From Dendrocalamus latiflorus (Eukaryota; Streptophyta; Magnoliopsida; Poales; Poaceae), in NCBI GenBank assembly GCA_017311315.1, contig CM029620.1, forward strand, positions 2,466,056 to 2,530,055: a stretch of 64,000 nt of DNA, given 5' to 3'. The notes beneath the pieces were generated by a model. That model was given only the letters and a program-made list of their open reading frames with translations, ran no database searches and was not told the origin of the DNA. The translations under genes and the position numbers were made by a program. Below are positions 1-11,774 of the stretch, piece by piece (the stretch's first letter is position 1; the number at the start of each line of letters is the position of its first letter).

Positions 1-564
1 GGGGTCGTATTTATAGGCTTGGAAGAGATAGAAACTGACTCTAATTCGTAAATTTTGGTTTAGAGTCCGTTTCAAAAAATAGGAGAGAAAAGGTAAATGG
101 ATGAACGAAATGGAACGAGACCAATTGGGATGGATTCCTTGCGTGATTTGACATAACTTTCCTTTTGGGAATACATTGAAATAAGGTCCGGATTGAAAGT
201 TATGAAGAGAGAGGAAAACGGAAGGAAATGTGTACAGAATGAACTGGATCGATCGCGTTGGAGGTTGAAGATGCATAAACAGTACCGCGCGGGTACTGTT
301 CGTTCTCTCTCCTCTTTTTTTTGGAAATTTAAAATTGAGCTCAAACAAACTCCGAAAAATCAAAAAAAAAAATACAAAAAAGTTCCTTGTGACACAAGGA
401 AAACAAATAAAATATTTTTGGCAAATATTAATGTTTAATTTAATCATATTAAATCTTTTTAATTAATAAAAATTCCAATTAAGCTTTAATTAATTCCAGA
501 AAAATCCAAATGGTGAGTTTTATTTTAAAAACTTTAAAAAGGCTCTAAAAATCGGGATATTACA
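1..564 (-). repeat. AT-rich repeat, probable end of a reversed LTR
   Basis: There is no convincing coding potential; short reading frames in both directions have no recognisable motif. The last 250 bases are A/T runs ending in CGGGATATTACA. Its reverse complement, TGTAATATCCCG, resembles the LTR starts TGTAACATCC at 48090 and 50813, so this may be the 5' end of a reversed LTR of that general type, abutting the GC-rich fragment that follows. This is inference from the terminus only. Confidence 0.35.
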
Positions 565-1017
565 TGCCCGACCCTGACGCCTCAGGGGTCGACGCGATTC
601 TCGCTGCCATTAAGACATCCACTCCAGATTGCGAAGCTGTCAGGCCGCATGTCGACTCCGCTGTCGGACCTCGGAAGCACCTCCGTGACGAGCTCGCTTC
701 GGACCCGTCTCCATATGTGGACCCCGCCCTCGGCCCGTGGCTTTGTGCACGAGAGACGAACCTGCCCCGCGCCTCGGCGTGTCTGCAGCACAAACCCGTC
801 TCCACTTCGACTTCGGCTCCACCACCGAAGGGCCCTGTTGTCAAGGACTGCTTTGGCAACCCGCTCGACGCTGTATCCTTGGTGTGAGATGGGGACTACA
901 CCAGACAATGCGGCTCCATCCAACAATACAGAAGTTCACAGGCCGCGGGGATGGAGGGGGCCAAATGGCTCGGCAACATGGCTTCGGCCTGTGAAGCCCT
1001 TCACCATGAGAGGCTCC
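565..1017 (+). mobile_element. 3' internal end of a gypsy B-family element (fragment)
   Basis: GC-rich sequence with several overlapping frames and no domain. Bases from about 930 to 1017 match the segment just upstream of the 3' LTR of element B (about 29310-29396), including the stretch GGCAACATGGCTTCGG and the end AGGCTCC before the LTR. It is therefore the 3' internal tail of a B-family element. The part from 565 to about 930 is not found in B and may belong to a variant subfamily. The left end is truncated against AT-rich DNA. Confidence 0.5.
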
Positions 1018-1260
1018 TGTTGTAGGGGTGGCCCCCCACCTAAGCCAGCCGGCCTGTTAGAAGGTTGTAAGGTCCAAAATAGGACATGTATAATGACATA
1101 AGTGCCTCTGAGGGGATAATTGAGTGTATGGGCATAAGTGTAAAACACTCCCCATGTGAATATATATAGGCCATCCAGGCCATGGGGAAGCCCCAAGCAT
1201 TGCTCACCTAACTCTCCACTACCATACCATTCTCTCTCTATTTGGTCCGTACCCACATCA
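1018..1260 (+). repeat. LTR of gypsy B family (243 bp)
   Basis: Starts TGTTGTAGGGGTGG and ends ACCCACATCA. It has the same length and layout as the B 5' LTR at 17291-17533, including the TATATATA stretch and the CT-rich end. It has 3'-internal sequence on its left and primer-binding-site/leader sequence on its right, so it is an LTR shared between a left truncated copy and a right deletion derivative. Confidence 0.85.
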
Positions 1261-1279
1261 GTTGGCGCCATCCGTGGGG
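1261..1279 (+). promoter_or_regulatory. Primer binding site, tRNA-Asp-like
   Basis: GTTGGCGCCATCCGTGGGG directly follows the LTR. Plant tRNA-Asp ends in a sequence whose complement begins TGGCGCCGTTGCCGGGG, so this is an imperfect tRNA-Asp-type primer site. Element B has the same motif at 17534. Confidence 0.6.
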
Positions 1280-1641
1280 ACGAGGAGAGCAAGCTCCAAG
1301 ATCTGAAGGAGGATGGTACCAAAGAAAGCTTCACCATCGGCGGAGAAGAAGAAGAAGAAGAGGGGCGCGATGGGGCCCCACGTCAACACCAGAGCTTCGG
1401 CGTCGGCAGTCGCGAGTGCAGACGTTGGCACGGACGTGGCAGCTACGAACATCGACGCTCATGGCGCGACAATCAACCTCGCCCCGCGCGCGACGATCGA
1501 CCCCACCGCTGGCGCGACGGTTGACACCGGCAGCGCCGATCGGGTTGTCGGGAGCGGTGACACCGATGCCCATGCTCGGGAGGAACGTGGAGGCTTACGT
1601 TGACAATATTGCACCTCCGTCGTCGCGCAATCTACTTCTTC
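1280..1641 (+). pseudogene. Deletion derivative: gag start joined to an RT scrap
   Basis: The frame from the ATG at 1313 reads MVPKKASPS and continues like the amino end of the B-family gag (MAPKKASST at 17586), with the shared RASASAVA stretch. At about 1570 it switches abruptly to CTCGGGAGGAACGTGGAGG, which corresponds to the reverse transcriptase segment LGRNVEAYVDD of B (near 20337). It then joins a partial LTR at 1642. Nearly all of gag, protease, RT, RNase H and integrase is missing, so it can only be a non-autonomous remnant. Confidence 0.65.
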
Positions 1642-1784
1642 AATTGAGTGTATGGGCATAAGTGTAAAACACTCCCCATGTGAATATATATAGGCCATCC
1701 AGGCCATGGGGAAGCCCCAAGCATTGCTCACCTAACTCTCCACTACCATACCATTCTCTTTCTGTTTGGTCTGTAGCCACAACA
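1642..1784 (+). repeat. Partial 3' LTR of the B-family derivative
   Basis: From AATTGAGTGTATGGGC to GCCACAACA it repeats the LTR at 1018-1260 from that LTR's base 101 onward. The first 100 bases are absent and no primer site follows, so it is the truncated 3' LTR of the deletion derivative. Confidence 0.75.
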
Positions 1785-3318
1785 GTTTTCTTTTCTTGTT
1801 TAAGGGGCTTCCAAATCCATTTGGAACCTAAAAAGGAATCCTTCTCAACCTTTGGAAAGCCATGGTGTGGTCATATTTTACCCTTACTTGCATTGCAATA
1901 CTCGGACTCTTTATATTTGGCAGGTCTCGTGCGTCTCTCCGGACAGCTCATGCAGCATCCAATGAAGTTGCCATAACTTTGTTTAGAAAGCTCCAAATCA
2001 TGCACGGTTTGATTCATTGGAAAGTAGACTTCATTAGATTTCCAAATATGTATTTTGTGTGCATTAAAAACCTCAGAATTTGCGTTGAAATCTTCATGAA
2101 CATTGTGGACAGAACTGCAATCACGAGAACTTGATTGATCTTGTGTCTTCCTTTTTAGCCAAACTAGCTTTCTTTCTTCTCCATCCACACCTCTAATTCT
2201 ATGCATTATTTTCTTGTTTACATTGTGCAAAGAAGGAATCACATAAGCATCCACACGAACTAGGATATTCTTCTCTCTCCCATAACCGATTGCTTCTTTC
2301 TCCTTGCGCAATCAGCACTACTAAGCCTTGTAACTTCAGATTGCATGGATGAAGCACAAACCAATGTAGCATTCACACTCTTGGCCACATCACATACTAA
2401 GCTTGAAATACTAAAATTTGCCCAATTTCCCCTGACGACCAATGCTATCCAGTTGCTTCGATCCACTTCATAAATTTCCTTTGAGGGATCTTTTTAGTAT
2501 CAACCAAAGCCTTCAACTTAGCAGTATCCATCTCTAACACTGCCCAAACAAAAGAAGTTTTGGCCATTTTCACCATGAGGTTAGTTTGGAAGAAATCAAA
2601 GGAGTTGACTTGGTTGGCAGCGGAAAACTTGAAGAATAGCAGAACTGAGAGGGAAAGTAAGAACCCTAAAGGTTACTTTGCGGTAAGTTTTTATTGCCGC
2701 ATGAGTCAGTTAGTAATCTTAGGAATTGAACGGTTACCACCTCTTTGGGAACCGCTCTAACGGACAGATCGGTGAGAGTCGATTGGGATTCTTAGATTTG
2801 CCTATTCGAAACTGGCATGTCTTTACAACTCAAGCGAAATTGCCTTCTTAACCAAGTTTATTTCTGGTCAAATAAAATAAAAAAGCTTTGCTTCCAATCT
2901 TCATTAGTCTATGACCTCTTTTTCTCAAGTAAGTTATTTTCACTTGAAGTTAGGGGGCTAGATGATGAGCATATAATAACCTTCAATTTATTATTTATCT
3001 ATAAATAGTATTAGTACATCATTCTACTCCTTAAGTGTACCCCTTATATTTGTAACGGAGGGACCTAACCATGTGGTCATGAATCCTTTAACGACTACCC
3101 CATGGTCATAAACCTTTCCACGACCGCTTCATGATTGTAAGTCTTTCTACAAACATGACATAGTCGTAAGTCATTGTACGACCACCCTGTGGTCGTGAAC
3201 TCTTCTACCACTAGCCTAACTTTGACCACCTAGTCTACGGCAAACCTGTTACATTGTAGGCCTGTTTGACAAAGCAGTTAACATGCGTAGTTGTTCTTTG
3301 GGATAACTGCATGTAACT
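1785..3318. other. Unassigned, decayed repetitive sequence
   Basis: No intact gene. The - strand from about 2575 to 2455 has a coding-like run (MAKTSFVWAVLEMDTAKLKA and beyond) that ends in a stop, and further short - strand frames continue to 1871. I do not recognise the family. The alternating short frames look like a decayed element gene. Bases 3060-3250 contain repeated short motifs around CATGGTCATGAA and CCTGTGGTCGTGAAC. Confidence 0.3.
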
Positions 3319-5215
3319 TGTCGGGACCCGGAGCAACAACTCCAGAACCCACTGTGTAAATTGCACTATCCCAAGAAAAGCTAGTGCACACAGATTAAAC
3401 AGTTATACATATCATGCATTACCCAAACTTTGTTATAAAGCAAAAGTACGGGCTTTATGGCCAAGTTTACAATAAGGTGGCTCATGGCCAAACATAAAAG
3501 TAAATAGCGGAAGATAAATAAAGGAGTAGCCCATCCTGCCTGCCCACAGGCGAATGACTGTAAGACATGGCCTATTCGTCGCAATCCTCAACATAGTCGA
3601 CGTCGTCGTCCTCTGGCAACAGAGTTTAAGCAAGGTGAGCACATAAAGTACTCCACAAGTTACACCAGGAATTATAACAGATTTGATGCATGCATAAGGA
3701 GTTACAAAGGAAGGCATATTATGGTTTATTTGCATAAAAAGCATCATTGTGGTAAATACAGTAAAGTAAGTGCAAAAGCTGAATTTGATACGATATATAT
3801 AAAAACAAGATTTTAACAAAATAATAATGTTAGTGCAGGCAACAACCTAACACTAACCTACCCACGGGTATCCCACCCGGGCCATCTTTCCAAAAGATTC
3901 ACAAATTTCCATAAACCAAATTTTATTAAAACCAAAGTCTGATCCGTGAAAAACTATACTAAGCATGCCCTTGACCGTGGACACGGCTATCCAGGATAGT
4001 TTGTTACTCTGCAGAGGTGTACAACTTTACCCACAAGACATGTCCTCTCGTTTTGCCACGCGATTAACACATTGCCTTAGGTGTACGGCTGAGAGTTCAT
4101 GACAGGTTGTTCCAATGTTCCATTACCAAATTAGTTACGCCACCACTAAGGTTTCACCACAACATGAATCCACATGTTGGAGCCCCCTCTTGTGCCATGT
4201 GAGACTTCTCATGGCCTACGCCACGCTCACATTCAGCCTATAGCGAAACTAAAATGGAACTTCACAAATTACTTAGCTAGGTCTGTCCCATACCAGACTT
4301 CTGGTAGTACGGTGTGACCTGGTAATAGTAGTTTACAAACCTGTCCTTAATTTGACTTAGGCCCAACCACATACCCCTTGTGCCTGGCAGTCAACATCGA
4401 GTCAACAAACTACGATGCATGCCAGCAAGCACCCACCACCATACCAATGCCTAAGTCTAAATCAGGTTTCATGATTTTATTTTATCAAACTTTCATAGAC
4501 TTTCTTGACTCACCAAAGTCAAGAATAGATTTTATAAACCATCATTTTGTGTAAAACGATTATTCCCACCCACTTTATTCTAAGCATGGCTAAACAATTC
4601 TATAAAATGTTCTAGTTAATACCAATGTACCAACTAGGTTTTCATTTATGGTGACAAGGTATGTTTGTTCAATATAAAGATTGGCCATACACAAAGGAAT
4701 TTGGGAGTAACTAAAGTTTAAAGCACATTTGAACTAATTTGAATAAAAGTACGCATGCATATAAATTTAAAAACAACATATATAATTTAAATTACTGGGA
4801 TCAACATGGTCAAAGGTGTAACTTGCCTTGCTCGAAGTCTTGCTGCGATTCGTCGAAGAAAAACTCTCCGGATTCATCGTAATCTACACACGAAGAACCA
4901 AAAGAAATTCAAACAAAAAAATTCAAAAATTCAAACGGGTCAGATCAGAGTTAAAATGAAGAAGTTAGGGCTTTCGGAAGTTCAAATCTAAAGAAAAAGA
5001 CTGATTCTCTACAATATTTTTGCACTGAAAAATCAACTTTATGGCGTCAGCATCTATTTTATTTTTCAGGTTGAATTATTTTTATACTGTAAAAGGGGTT
5101 ATTTCTATGACAAGTGGGGCCGGTTCACGGTGAACTGAGTTCACGGGTCGGTGTCAGTCAACAGATCTTTTTTGTGAGAAGGGGTGGGAGAGGACGGACC
5201 AACCACTAACTCCTT
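3319..5215 (-). repeat. Reversed fragment of the TGTAACATCCC long-LTR family
   Basis: It starts TGTCGGGACCCGG, the reverse complement of an LTR end like GGGTTCCGACA at 54574. Landmarks run in reverse order to the + strand LTR at 50813-54574: CCCACGGGTATCCCACC near 3855, the segment around 3965-4050 that mirrors 53730-53815, and TTGCCTTGCTCGAAG near 4825 that mirrors 52880. The 5' part of the LTR (TGTAACATCCC) is missing, and similarity fades near 5215. Confidence 0.7.
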
Positions 5216-6956
5216 TTTAAGGAGTAAAGATTATAAAAACATCGGGTATAATTCGATACCATTATTCCGAAATGGAAAGTGCTGTGCATATGAACAGCTC
5301 ATGTACAATATCTTTACGACAGCATTTGACTAACATGCTCATTCATGCTCTCTCTTGTCGATCTCCCATTCATTAGTGCTGCCCAGTGCTGACGTCCATG
5401 AGAGAAATGAAGAAACTCCTTACAACAGCTTGACAGTTGCACACTTTGAAGAGAAAAATCCTTGCTGCAGATCAGGTGCCTTTCCCAATTGAAGATCCAA
5501 TAACACTTCGGCAAAATTTAACAGAGAATCCAAGACTTATCCTACGAACGGACTAATCAAATTGAACCATGAACTACTGAATTACAAGATCTTCAAAGTT
5601 TCTTTGTCAGTTAGATTGTTAGGTATATGAAGTAATTGAAAAACGGATTAGTATGTTGTAGCATGAAGAGGGATTTGGGGAGTGGTGGTCATTCTACCAT
5701 GGAAGGGGTGATTCGACGAGGTAAGCTATGGATCTAAGGATGCAAAGGGCTTGTCTAGGCCGACCCACTGACTGCCCCTCATGGCCCATGATGAAAGTTT
5801 AGAATTTTGGGTCGGCCTGAACCTCGGTTGGTGGGAATAGGTCCAAACCACTGAGTCATATGGATTGACCCGTATTGATGGAATGTATGTCTTTGGAGAT
5901 TTGTCCGTTAGTCTCACACTCTATGTTTGCTAAAGTATTGGGATTGTTAAATCTACTGAATTCAGAGAGAGATAGAGAGAGAGAGAGTGCGTGCGTGCGT
6001 GAAAGCCGCAAGCGGAAGAAGAAGAAAGAAAAGATTAAATGGCTGGTTACATCGATTGGAGTATTAGACAAAATAAAATAGAATTGGATGAGATAATCAT
6101 GCTCTGCAAATATAGAAAATATTGCATTTAAACAGAAGATTGATGAGCTACCAATCGTGTGACAAGCTCACAAGAAATTTTGTTTTTTTTCTGACCCATT
6201 AACACACAAAAATCGATCCAATCCTCACAATGAAAAATAAACAATCGAATACCTTAGATCTACTCTAAAAATATGGGCGAGAAACATCACCAATTCACCA
6301 TAATAAGAGATGTCTAGAGTTGCCGTATAGTTCACACTTCCTACAAAAGACCTTGCTTTAGAAGATGACCACGCCGTCGGAAACATGACCAACGCACATG
6401 ACCTGCCTTTATCTCACGGCTGCAAACTAGCAAATCACCTACTGCCTCTAGCATCATAGAAATACATCACAGCTTTTGTGCACGCGAGTAGAAGTGATAG
6501 GCTGTACCAGGAATGGGCTCGGCGGCGCGGCGGCGCACTTGGGCCATCGACATGACGCTGAGTTGGAGGAGCGCCTGCAGCCAGAGGATGCCAAGAGCCA
6601 TGTGTCGCAGCCTTGCCACTGGTGACCGTAGGATGCGCTGCTCCTCCTCGTTAGCATCCGACTCCCCTTAGGTGCTCCACGAGTTGGAGCTCGACCATGA
6701 CCTTGCCCTCACCCTTAGCAGGCTCATGCTCAATGGTTGTAGAGGAGTGGTGCAGCCGGAGGATGGGGTCTGGCCGTCCAGGAGAGACACACGCGAATCA
6801 CAACCTGTGCTTCCCTTGCACAGCCGATGGGGTCATGGACCCTAGTAGACCTCCTACATTTTGGGGTCGATAACGGCCGAACTACCCCGCACCTCTAAGT
6901 GGACCAATTAGGACAGTGGATTTTGGTTGGATGTGGTATCTTGGAATGCGTATGTG
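5216..6956. other. Region left of the copia insertion, no convincing gene
   Basis: Mixed-composition DNA with a GA microsatellite at about 5965-5990. A - strand stretch at about 6640-6470 reads like a degraded coding segment (RLRHMALGILWLQALLQ, a possible hydrophobic helix), but it has no clear start and no recognised family. Because it directly abuts the left TSD of the copia (6957), the right end of this stretch was the immediate upstream neighbour of the sequence now at 38985. Confidence 0.35.
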
Positions 6957-6961
6957 TAGAG

Positions 6962-7892
6962 TGTTGGAAAACACTCGTGGATCAACACGCCAAAATCACC
7001 TGAGAGTACTCTATTGTCAAACAAAAAACAAAGTGGAACAAAGACAAGAAGAAACAAGAATAGAGTTGTATGAGGCAGAGAGTGTTTGGGGCAATTTTTT
7101 CTCGTATTCACTTTCTTCGCACCTTCGACTTATAACTTGACTCAATTTACAGACTTCTTTTCCATTCAAAAGTTAGACTCACCGAGGTTCGGATTCTCCG
7201 GCCTCAACTACCTCGCTGCCTACCCATACTGGGCAGTTCGCCGACTAAAGGATGGCCTGCGTCATCCACGACCATCCGTGTTGACAACTACTACAGTTAC
7301 CACCAACTGCAACAGTGATCACTAACTGCTATAGTGACTGGCCGCACGACCACGATCACTGGCTTCGACCACGGCTTGTCTTCGACCGCTTCTCCGACCA
7401 CAACTTGTTTTCGGCCGCGTCTCCGACCTCAGCATGTCTTCGACCGTGGCACTGTAGCTACGACCACTGTAGCCATTGACATTGTAGCTACGACTATGCA
7501 CACACAGGCGCCACAACCTCTGTGCTTCACCACCCACATGCAAGAACCACGACCACGGTGCCTACGACCATGGCGCCTATGACCATACAAACCAGTCATA
7601 AATGACCACATAGACACCGGTCGCTACGACCACACAGACACTGATCGTTACAATCACACAGACATCGGTTGTTACGACCACATAGAGAACTGATTATTTT
7701 GACCACGTAGAGAACCAATCGTAACGACCACACATACACCAGTTGTTCTGACCACATAGAGAACCGGTTGTTACGACCACACAGAGAACCGATAGTAACG
7801 ACTACACAGACATCGGTTGTTATGACCACACAGAGACCCGGTCTTTACAACCACACAGGGAACTTCCACCCAGTCAAGTTTATTCGACCATA
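6962..7892 (-). repeat. Copia 3' LTR
   Basis: About 931 bp, aligned with the right LTR by TGTTGGAAAACAC, the CAATTTTTTCTCRTATTCAC stretch, and the run of GTTACGACCACACAGAGAACCGG-like short repeats near 7590-7860. Its right end GACCATA corresponds to CCACCACA at 38979. The terminal CA has decayed to TA. Confidence 0.85.
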
Positions 7893-7906
7893 CTCACCCC
7901 CTAAAT
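7893..7906 (-). promoter_or_regulatory. Copia polypurine tract
   Basis: Read on the - strand this is ATTTAGGGGGTGAG, purine-rich and immediately before the 3' LTR, where plus-strand DNA synthesis would be primed. Confidence 0.6.
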
Positions 7907-9723
7907 CTGACATAGGATGTGAGGTCTCTGATGCCGATCAACTCACGCATCTCACCAAACTTGATTCTAGGAAGGGCCTTTGTTAGGATGTCGGCTCACT
8001 ACTCCTCTATGCTGATATACTCCACTCTTATTTGTCCCTATTCCACACATTCTCTAATGAAGTGAAAGCGTGTATCAATGTGCTTACTTCTTCCGTGGAA
8101 CACCGGGTTTTTCATGAGTGCGATTGCCGACTTGTTGTCCACGAACAGTGTCACTAGTTTGAGCTTCCTCCTGGTGATCTCGCTCAGCAAATTTCTAAGC
8201 TAGATCGGCTGGCAAGCTGCACTTATTACCGCCATGAACTTAGCTTCGTACAAGGAGAGTGCAACTATACTCTGTTTCTATGAGCTCCATGCGATCAAGC
8301 TTCCAAAGTGGTAAAAGGCATAACCACTCGTGTTCTTCCTGTCTTCCACATCTACAGCCAAATCACTGTCACTGTAGCCTGTCAAGAGTCCTTCACCTCC
8401 TTGCGTATACTCTAGACCAGAGTTGATGATGCCCTTCACATATCTCAGAACCTGCTTGACTGGCTGCAGGTGCGACCCTTGGGTGTTTGCATAACCTGCT
8501 CAACATGCCCACTAAGTAACTCAAATTTGGTCATGTGTGTGTGTGATACATCAGACTCCCAATTATGCGACAGAAGTCTGTAAAATCTACTAGTACTCCG
8601 CCCTCATCTTTGCTCAAATGAAATTTTGGTTCCATAGGAGCCTTTGCCAAATTGCATTCCCACATACCAGCCACTTTCAACACTTTCTTGGAATACTCTA
8701 ATTGCTTCAAGGTGATAGATCCTTTCCTTTGCTCTACCTCAATTCCCAGGTAGTATGAGAGGAGTCCAAGATCATTCATCTCATATTCTCTCCTCATTTG
8801 TTGCACGAATAGGTGTTTCTGATCTTTGCTTATGCTGGTAACAATCAAGTCATCAACATATACTCCTACTACCAATAGGTCAAACCCAGTGCTTCTTTTG
8901 TAGAGAGTTTGCTCTTGTGGACATTTCTGAAACCTGAGTTCCTTCAGAGTACTGTCCATACGGATATTCCATGCCCTTGGATCTTGTCACAGACCATAGA
9001 GCGCCTTAGACAATTTGTACACAAGATGCTCCTGATTTGCAATGGAGAAACCCTCAGGCTACTTCACATAAACCTCCTCCTGGACCCTTCTATTCAGAAA
9101 TGCCAACTTGACATCAAGATGATGGACCTCCCAACTCTCTTGAGCTACTAGTGCTAACAACAATCTCACCATTTCCATTCTCGCTACTGGTGATGCCTTA
9201 TTTCTGCACATAGCCCTTTTCAACAATACGTGCTTTGTGCTTGACAAGATTCCGGCTTGAATCTTTCTTCACCTTGTATACCCATTTGAGTCCAATTGCT
9301 CTATGACCAGTCGATAACTAAGTGAGGGTCCAGGTTTTGTTCTCCTCTATTGCCTCCAGCTCCTTCCTCATGGCATCCCACCATTCGGCTGATTTCGTGG
9401 CTTCTTGGTAGGTCTGCAGCTCTTTAGTTACCAATAGCAAGAACTCTGAATCGAGTTCAATAGGCTGTGTTTCTGCATAGATTTTTGGGAGTGCTCGGTA
9501 TCTCTTGGGTTCTTCGTCTGTTCCAGGAGAAGAACATGAGGGGCTTGAATGGGCTGCCAAGGTTGGCTGACCTACAAGCGATGCAAGTGATGTGGATGTC
9601 CAGTCCTTTGGCAAGCCTACCATAGCTATGACTTGTTAGTCCAATTGCCCGTCAGTTTCTATTGTAGATTCTCCTACAGTGAACTCTACTTCCTTACCAA
9701 TTTCACCACTGCATGGCTCCTCC
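7907..9723 (-). pseudogene. Copia RT and RNase H, decayed
   Basis: Copia reverse transcriptase fragments are spread over - strand frames. Near 9240-9060 is ARMEMVRLLLALVAQ with HHLDVKLAFLN. Near 8960-8530 is GVYVDDLIV (catalytic YVDD) with LSYYLGIEV. The RNase H end near 8280-7950 keeps [20 protein letters not shown] and [11 protein letters not shown] in pieces. Upstream (9623-9318) is the linker between integrase and RT, ending KELEAIEENKTWTL. Many stops and frameshifts make it inactive. The frame stops at 9719-9723, the TSD of element A, and resumes at 29664. Confidence 0.85.
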
Positions 9724-10647
9724 TGATGAGGACATCACTCCTTCGGATGCAACCGCTGATCCTCCAACCGTTATGCAAGGTCTAATGACCCGAGCTCGCA
9801 TGCGACAAATAAATCTAGAGGTGAGCTCGTTCTGAAGCGATCATTTTCATAGTTTTGAGAATAGATTGCTACCTAATGATGTTATCTTGCTTAGGAACAT
9901 TGGAGAGGGTCATGAAGTACATGGAGAGAGGTGTGGAGGTGGAGAAGACCAGCAAGGACGTCCAAGTCAAGCCGGAGGCCCAGTCCAACTCGAGTTCGAG
10001 TCTGCCTCGGCCTTCAGGACCAGCCTGCAGTAAAATGGACGCCCAGGATGCATACGGACGCCGTTTTCGATGACCCACATATGCATGGAAAGATAATTTC
10101 ATAGGCTAACCAAATGGATTTGGTTTGAGGTCCAAATTCCACCGGAGTCAACAGGAATCATCGAAACAAGTCAGCGTCCAGAATCTGCCAGGGTGTTGCA
10201 TCACCGTCTTTTGGTCCGTTGGGCCGTGTATCGTCTTAGAGCCCGTTAGGGGGCACGTCCAGGGGGTGTGACGACCCTTAGACCTTATATCCAGCCGCAC
10301 CCCCACCATTAGGGTTTGGGTTTTGCTTGAGATCAATCTGTCATTGAACAGCCGCCGTTTTCGGTCGTGAAACCCCACTTTCGTGATCTTAATCATACAT
10401 CTGCAGATTGTCACTTCTTTGAGCTGCGTTCTTTTGAGTTCTTGCTTGTGTTCTTTGTTTCACAGGCAGGGATTAGCCTTCTTGGCGAGGTCAAGCGGAT
10501 TAGTGACACGGTTGATAACCAGAGGAGTCGTGGTGCTAAAGTTGCAGGGTTCGGGTCTTTTGGATCTGAAGCCGGATCGGTGTGTCGCGTTCCACCAAAA
10601 CGAGAGTTATCATCACCTGACGGAAGATCGGGAACCTGTCCCCTTCA
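9724..10647 (+). repeat. Gypsy A 5' LTR (924 bp)
   Basis: Runs from TGATGAGGACATCACTCC to GTCCCCTTCA. It matches the copy at 16383-17290 with scattered, mostly transition differences. The junction with the copia is clean after CCTCC. Confidence 0.92.
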
Positions 10648-10649
10648 TG

Positions 10650-10661
10650 TGGTATCAGAGC
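10650..10661 (+). promoter_or_regulatory. Gypsy A primer binding site, initiator tRNA-Met type
   Basis: TGGTATCAGAGC begins two bases after the LTR end. This is the usual plant retrotransposon match to the 3' end of initiator tRNA-Met. Confidence 0.85.
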
Positions 10662-11774
10662 TTGGGGTTTACCGTCTGGTTCGCATCTATCCCCTAGTTC
10701 GAGTGTTTCGCCTTCGTCCCATAGTCCACTGCCATACTCAATTTTTTCTTTCCTGTCCTAGAACCTTCCGCGCCATAGCCTTTGCATAATTCAGTCTCAG
10801 AGTCCGTCGTGTTGAATTTGTGTCCTAGGTCGAAGTCTTTTTGCTGGTTAGTTTGTGTTTGAGTCCAGTTTGTGTGTTTTCTTCCACCGTTTCCATCAAA
10901 CCCTAGCCGCCTCCGCCAATTTTCCGCACTTTCTTCCCGTTTTGTCCTCTAACTCGGAGGCCCTTCTTCAAACGGCCATAACTTTCTCATACGGACTCAA
11001 AATCAGGCGATTGTTTTTTTGAAATTGGGTAAAATTAAATTTTGCATCCGAAACTCCCCAATCTTGTTGGGTTCGGCGAATTTATTTTGCCCAAATTCGG
11101 CCTAGAAAGTTGAGTACTCGAGCTCCGAAAGTTCATCACCGAATTTACAGCACCTTCATTATTTTTTGTAGACCACACCTTACATCAGATTGAGGTGAAA
11201 CTTTGTGTGGTTCCTATTTTTGTGCTCTGCTCTGTGAAAACAATATCAAAAAAATAAAAATAAAAAGTCAAAGTTTCCCAAAAAAACAACAATAGCCCAA
11301 AAAATAGAAAAAAAGAGAAGGGCAAAAGAGGAACAATATCTAGAGGTGCACATAGAGAACGGCAAAGTGAGCTGTGTTAGCGTGTGCTGTCTTGGTCCTT
11401 GATTCAGATACTCTTGCTGTTCATCATCCTTGTTTCACCACCTTGTTTGTCACACACCTGGTACTTGGAACACCTTAGGCCAGCAACGAGAATAGGTATT
11501 TGGGACTATAATTCAGCATTGCTATCTGTTACTGACTTGTGTGACACATATACATATTTTTCTCTTTGTGTGCCTTCCAAGCTCCACATATTCTTCAGAT
11601 CAGTACAGAAAAAGACCCTTGCAATCTTGGTGCCACTTCCTCACAGGTATCACGAACCAGTCGCCGGTTGTACCATTCACTGCTTGCATTGGTAAGAACA
11701 TGGTAAGACGTGTGTGAGGGTGTGATTCCACTAACCCATAAATAGTTGATAGGGCTTTTATTTGATAACTAATC
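10662..11774 (+). other. Gypsy A untranslated leader
   Basis: About 1.1 kb between the primer site and the gag start, with no long + strand frame continuous with gag. It contains A-rich stretches at about 11240-11320. No further signal is seen. Confidence 0.6.

Noticed and set aside
564..1101. Several overlapping frames of 85-150 codons
   Set aside because: GC-rich tail of a B-family element, with no shared protein motif and conflicting frames.
7560..7860. Short ACGACCACACAGA-type repeats as a separate array
   Set aside because: They are part of both copia LTRs (also 32640-32860) and belong to the family's LTR sequence.
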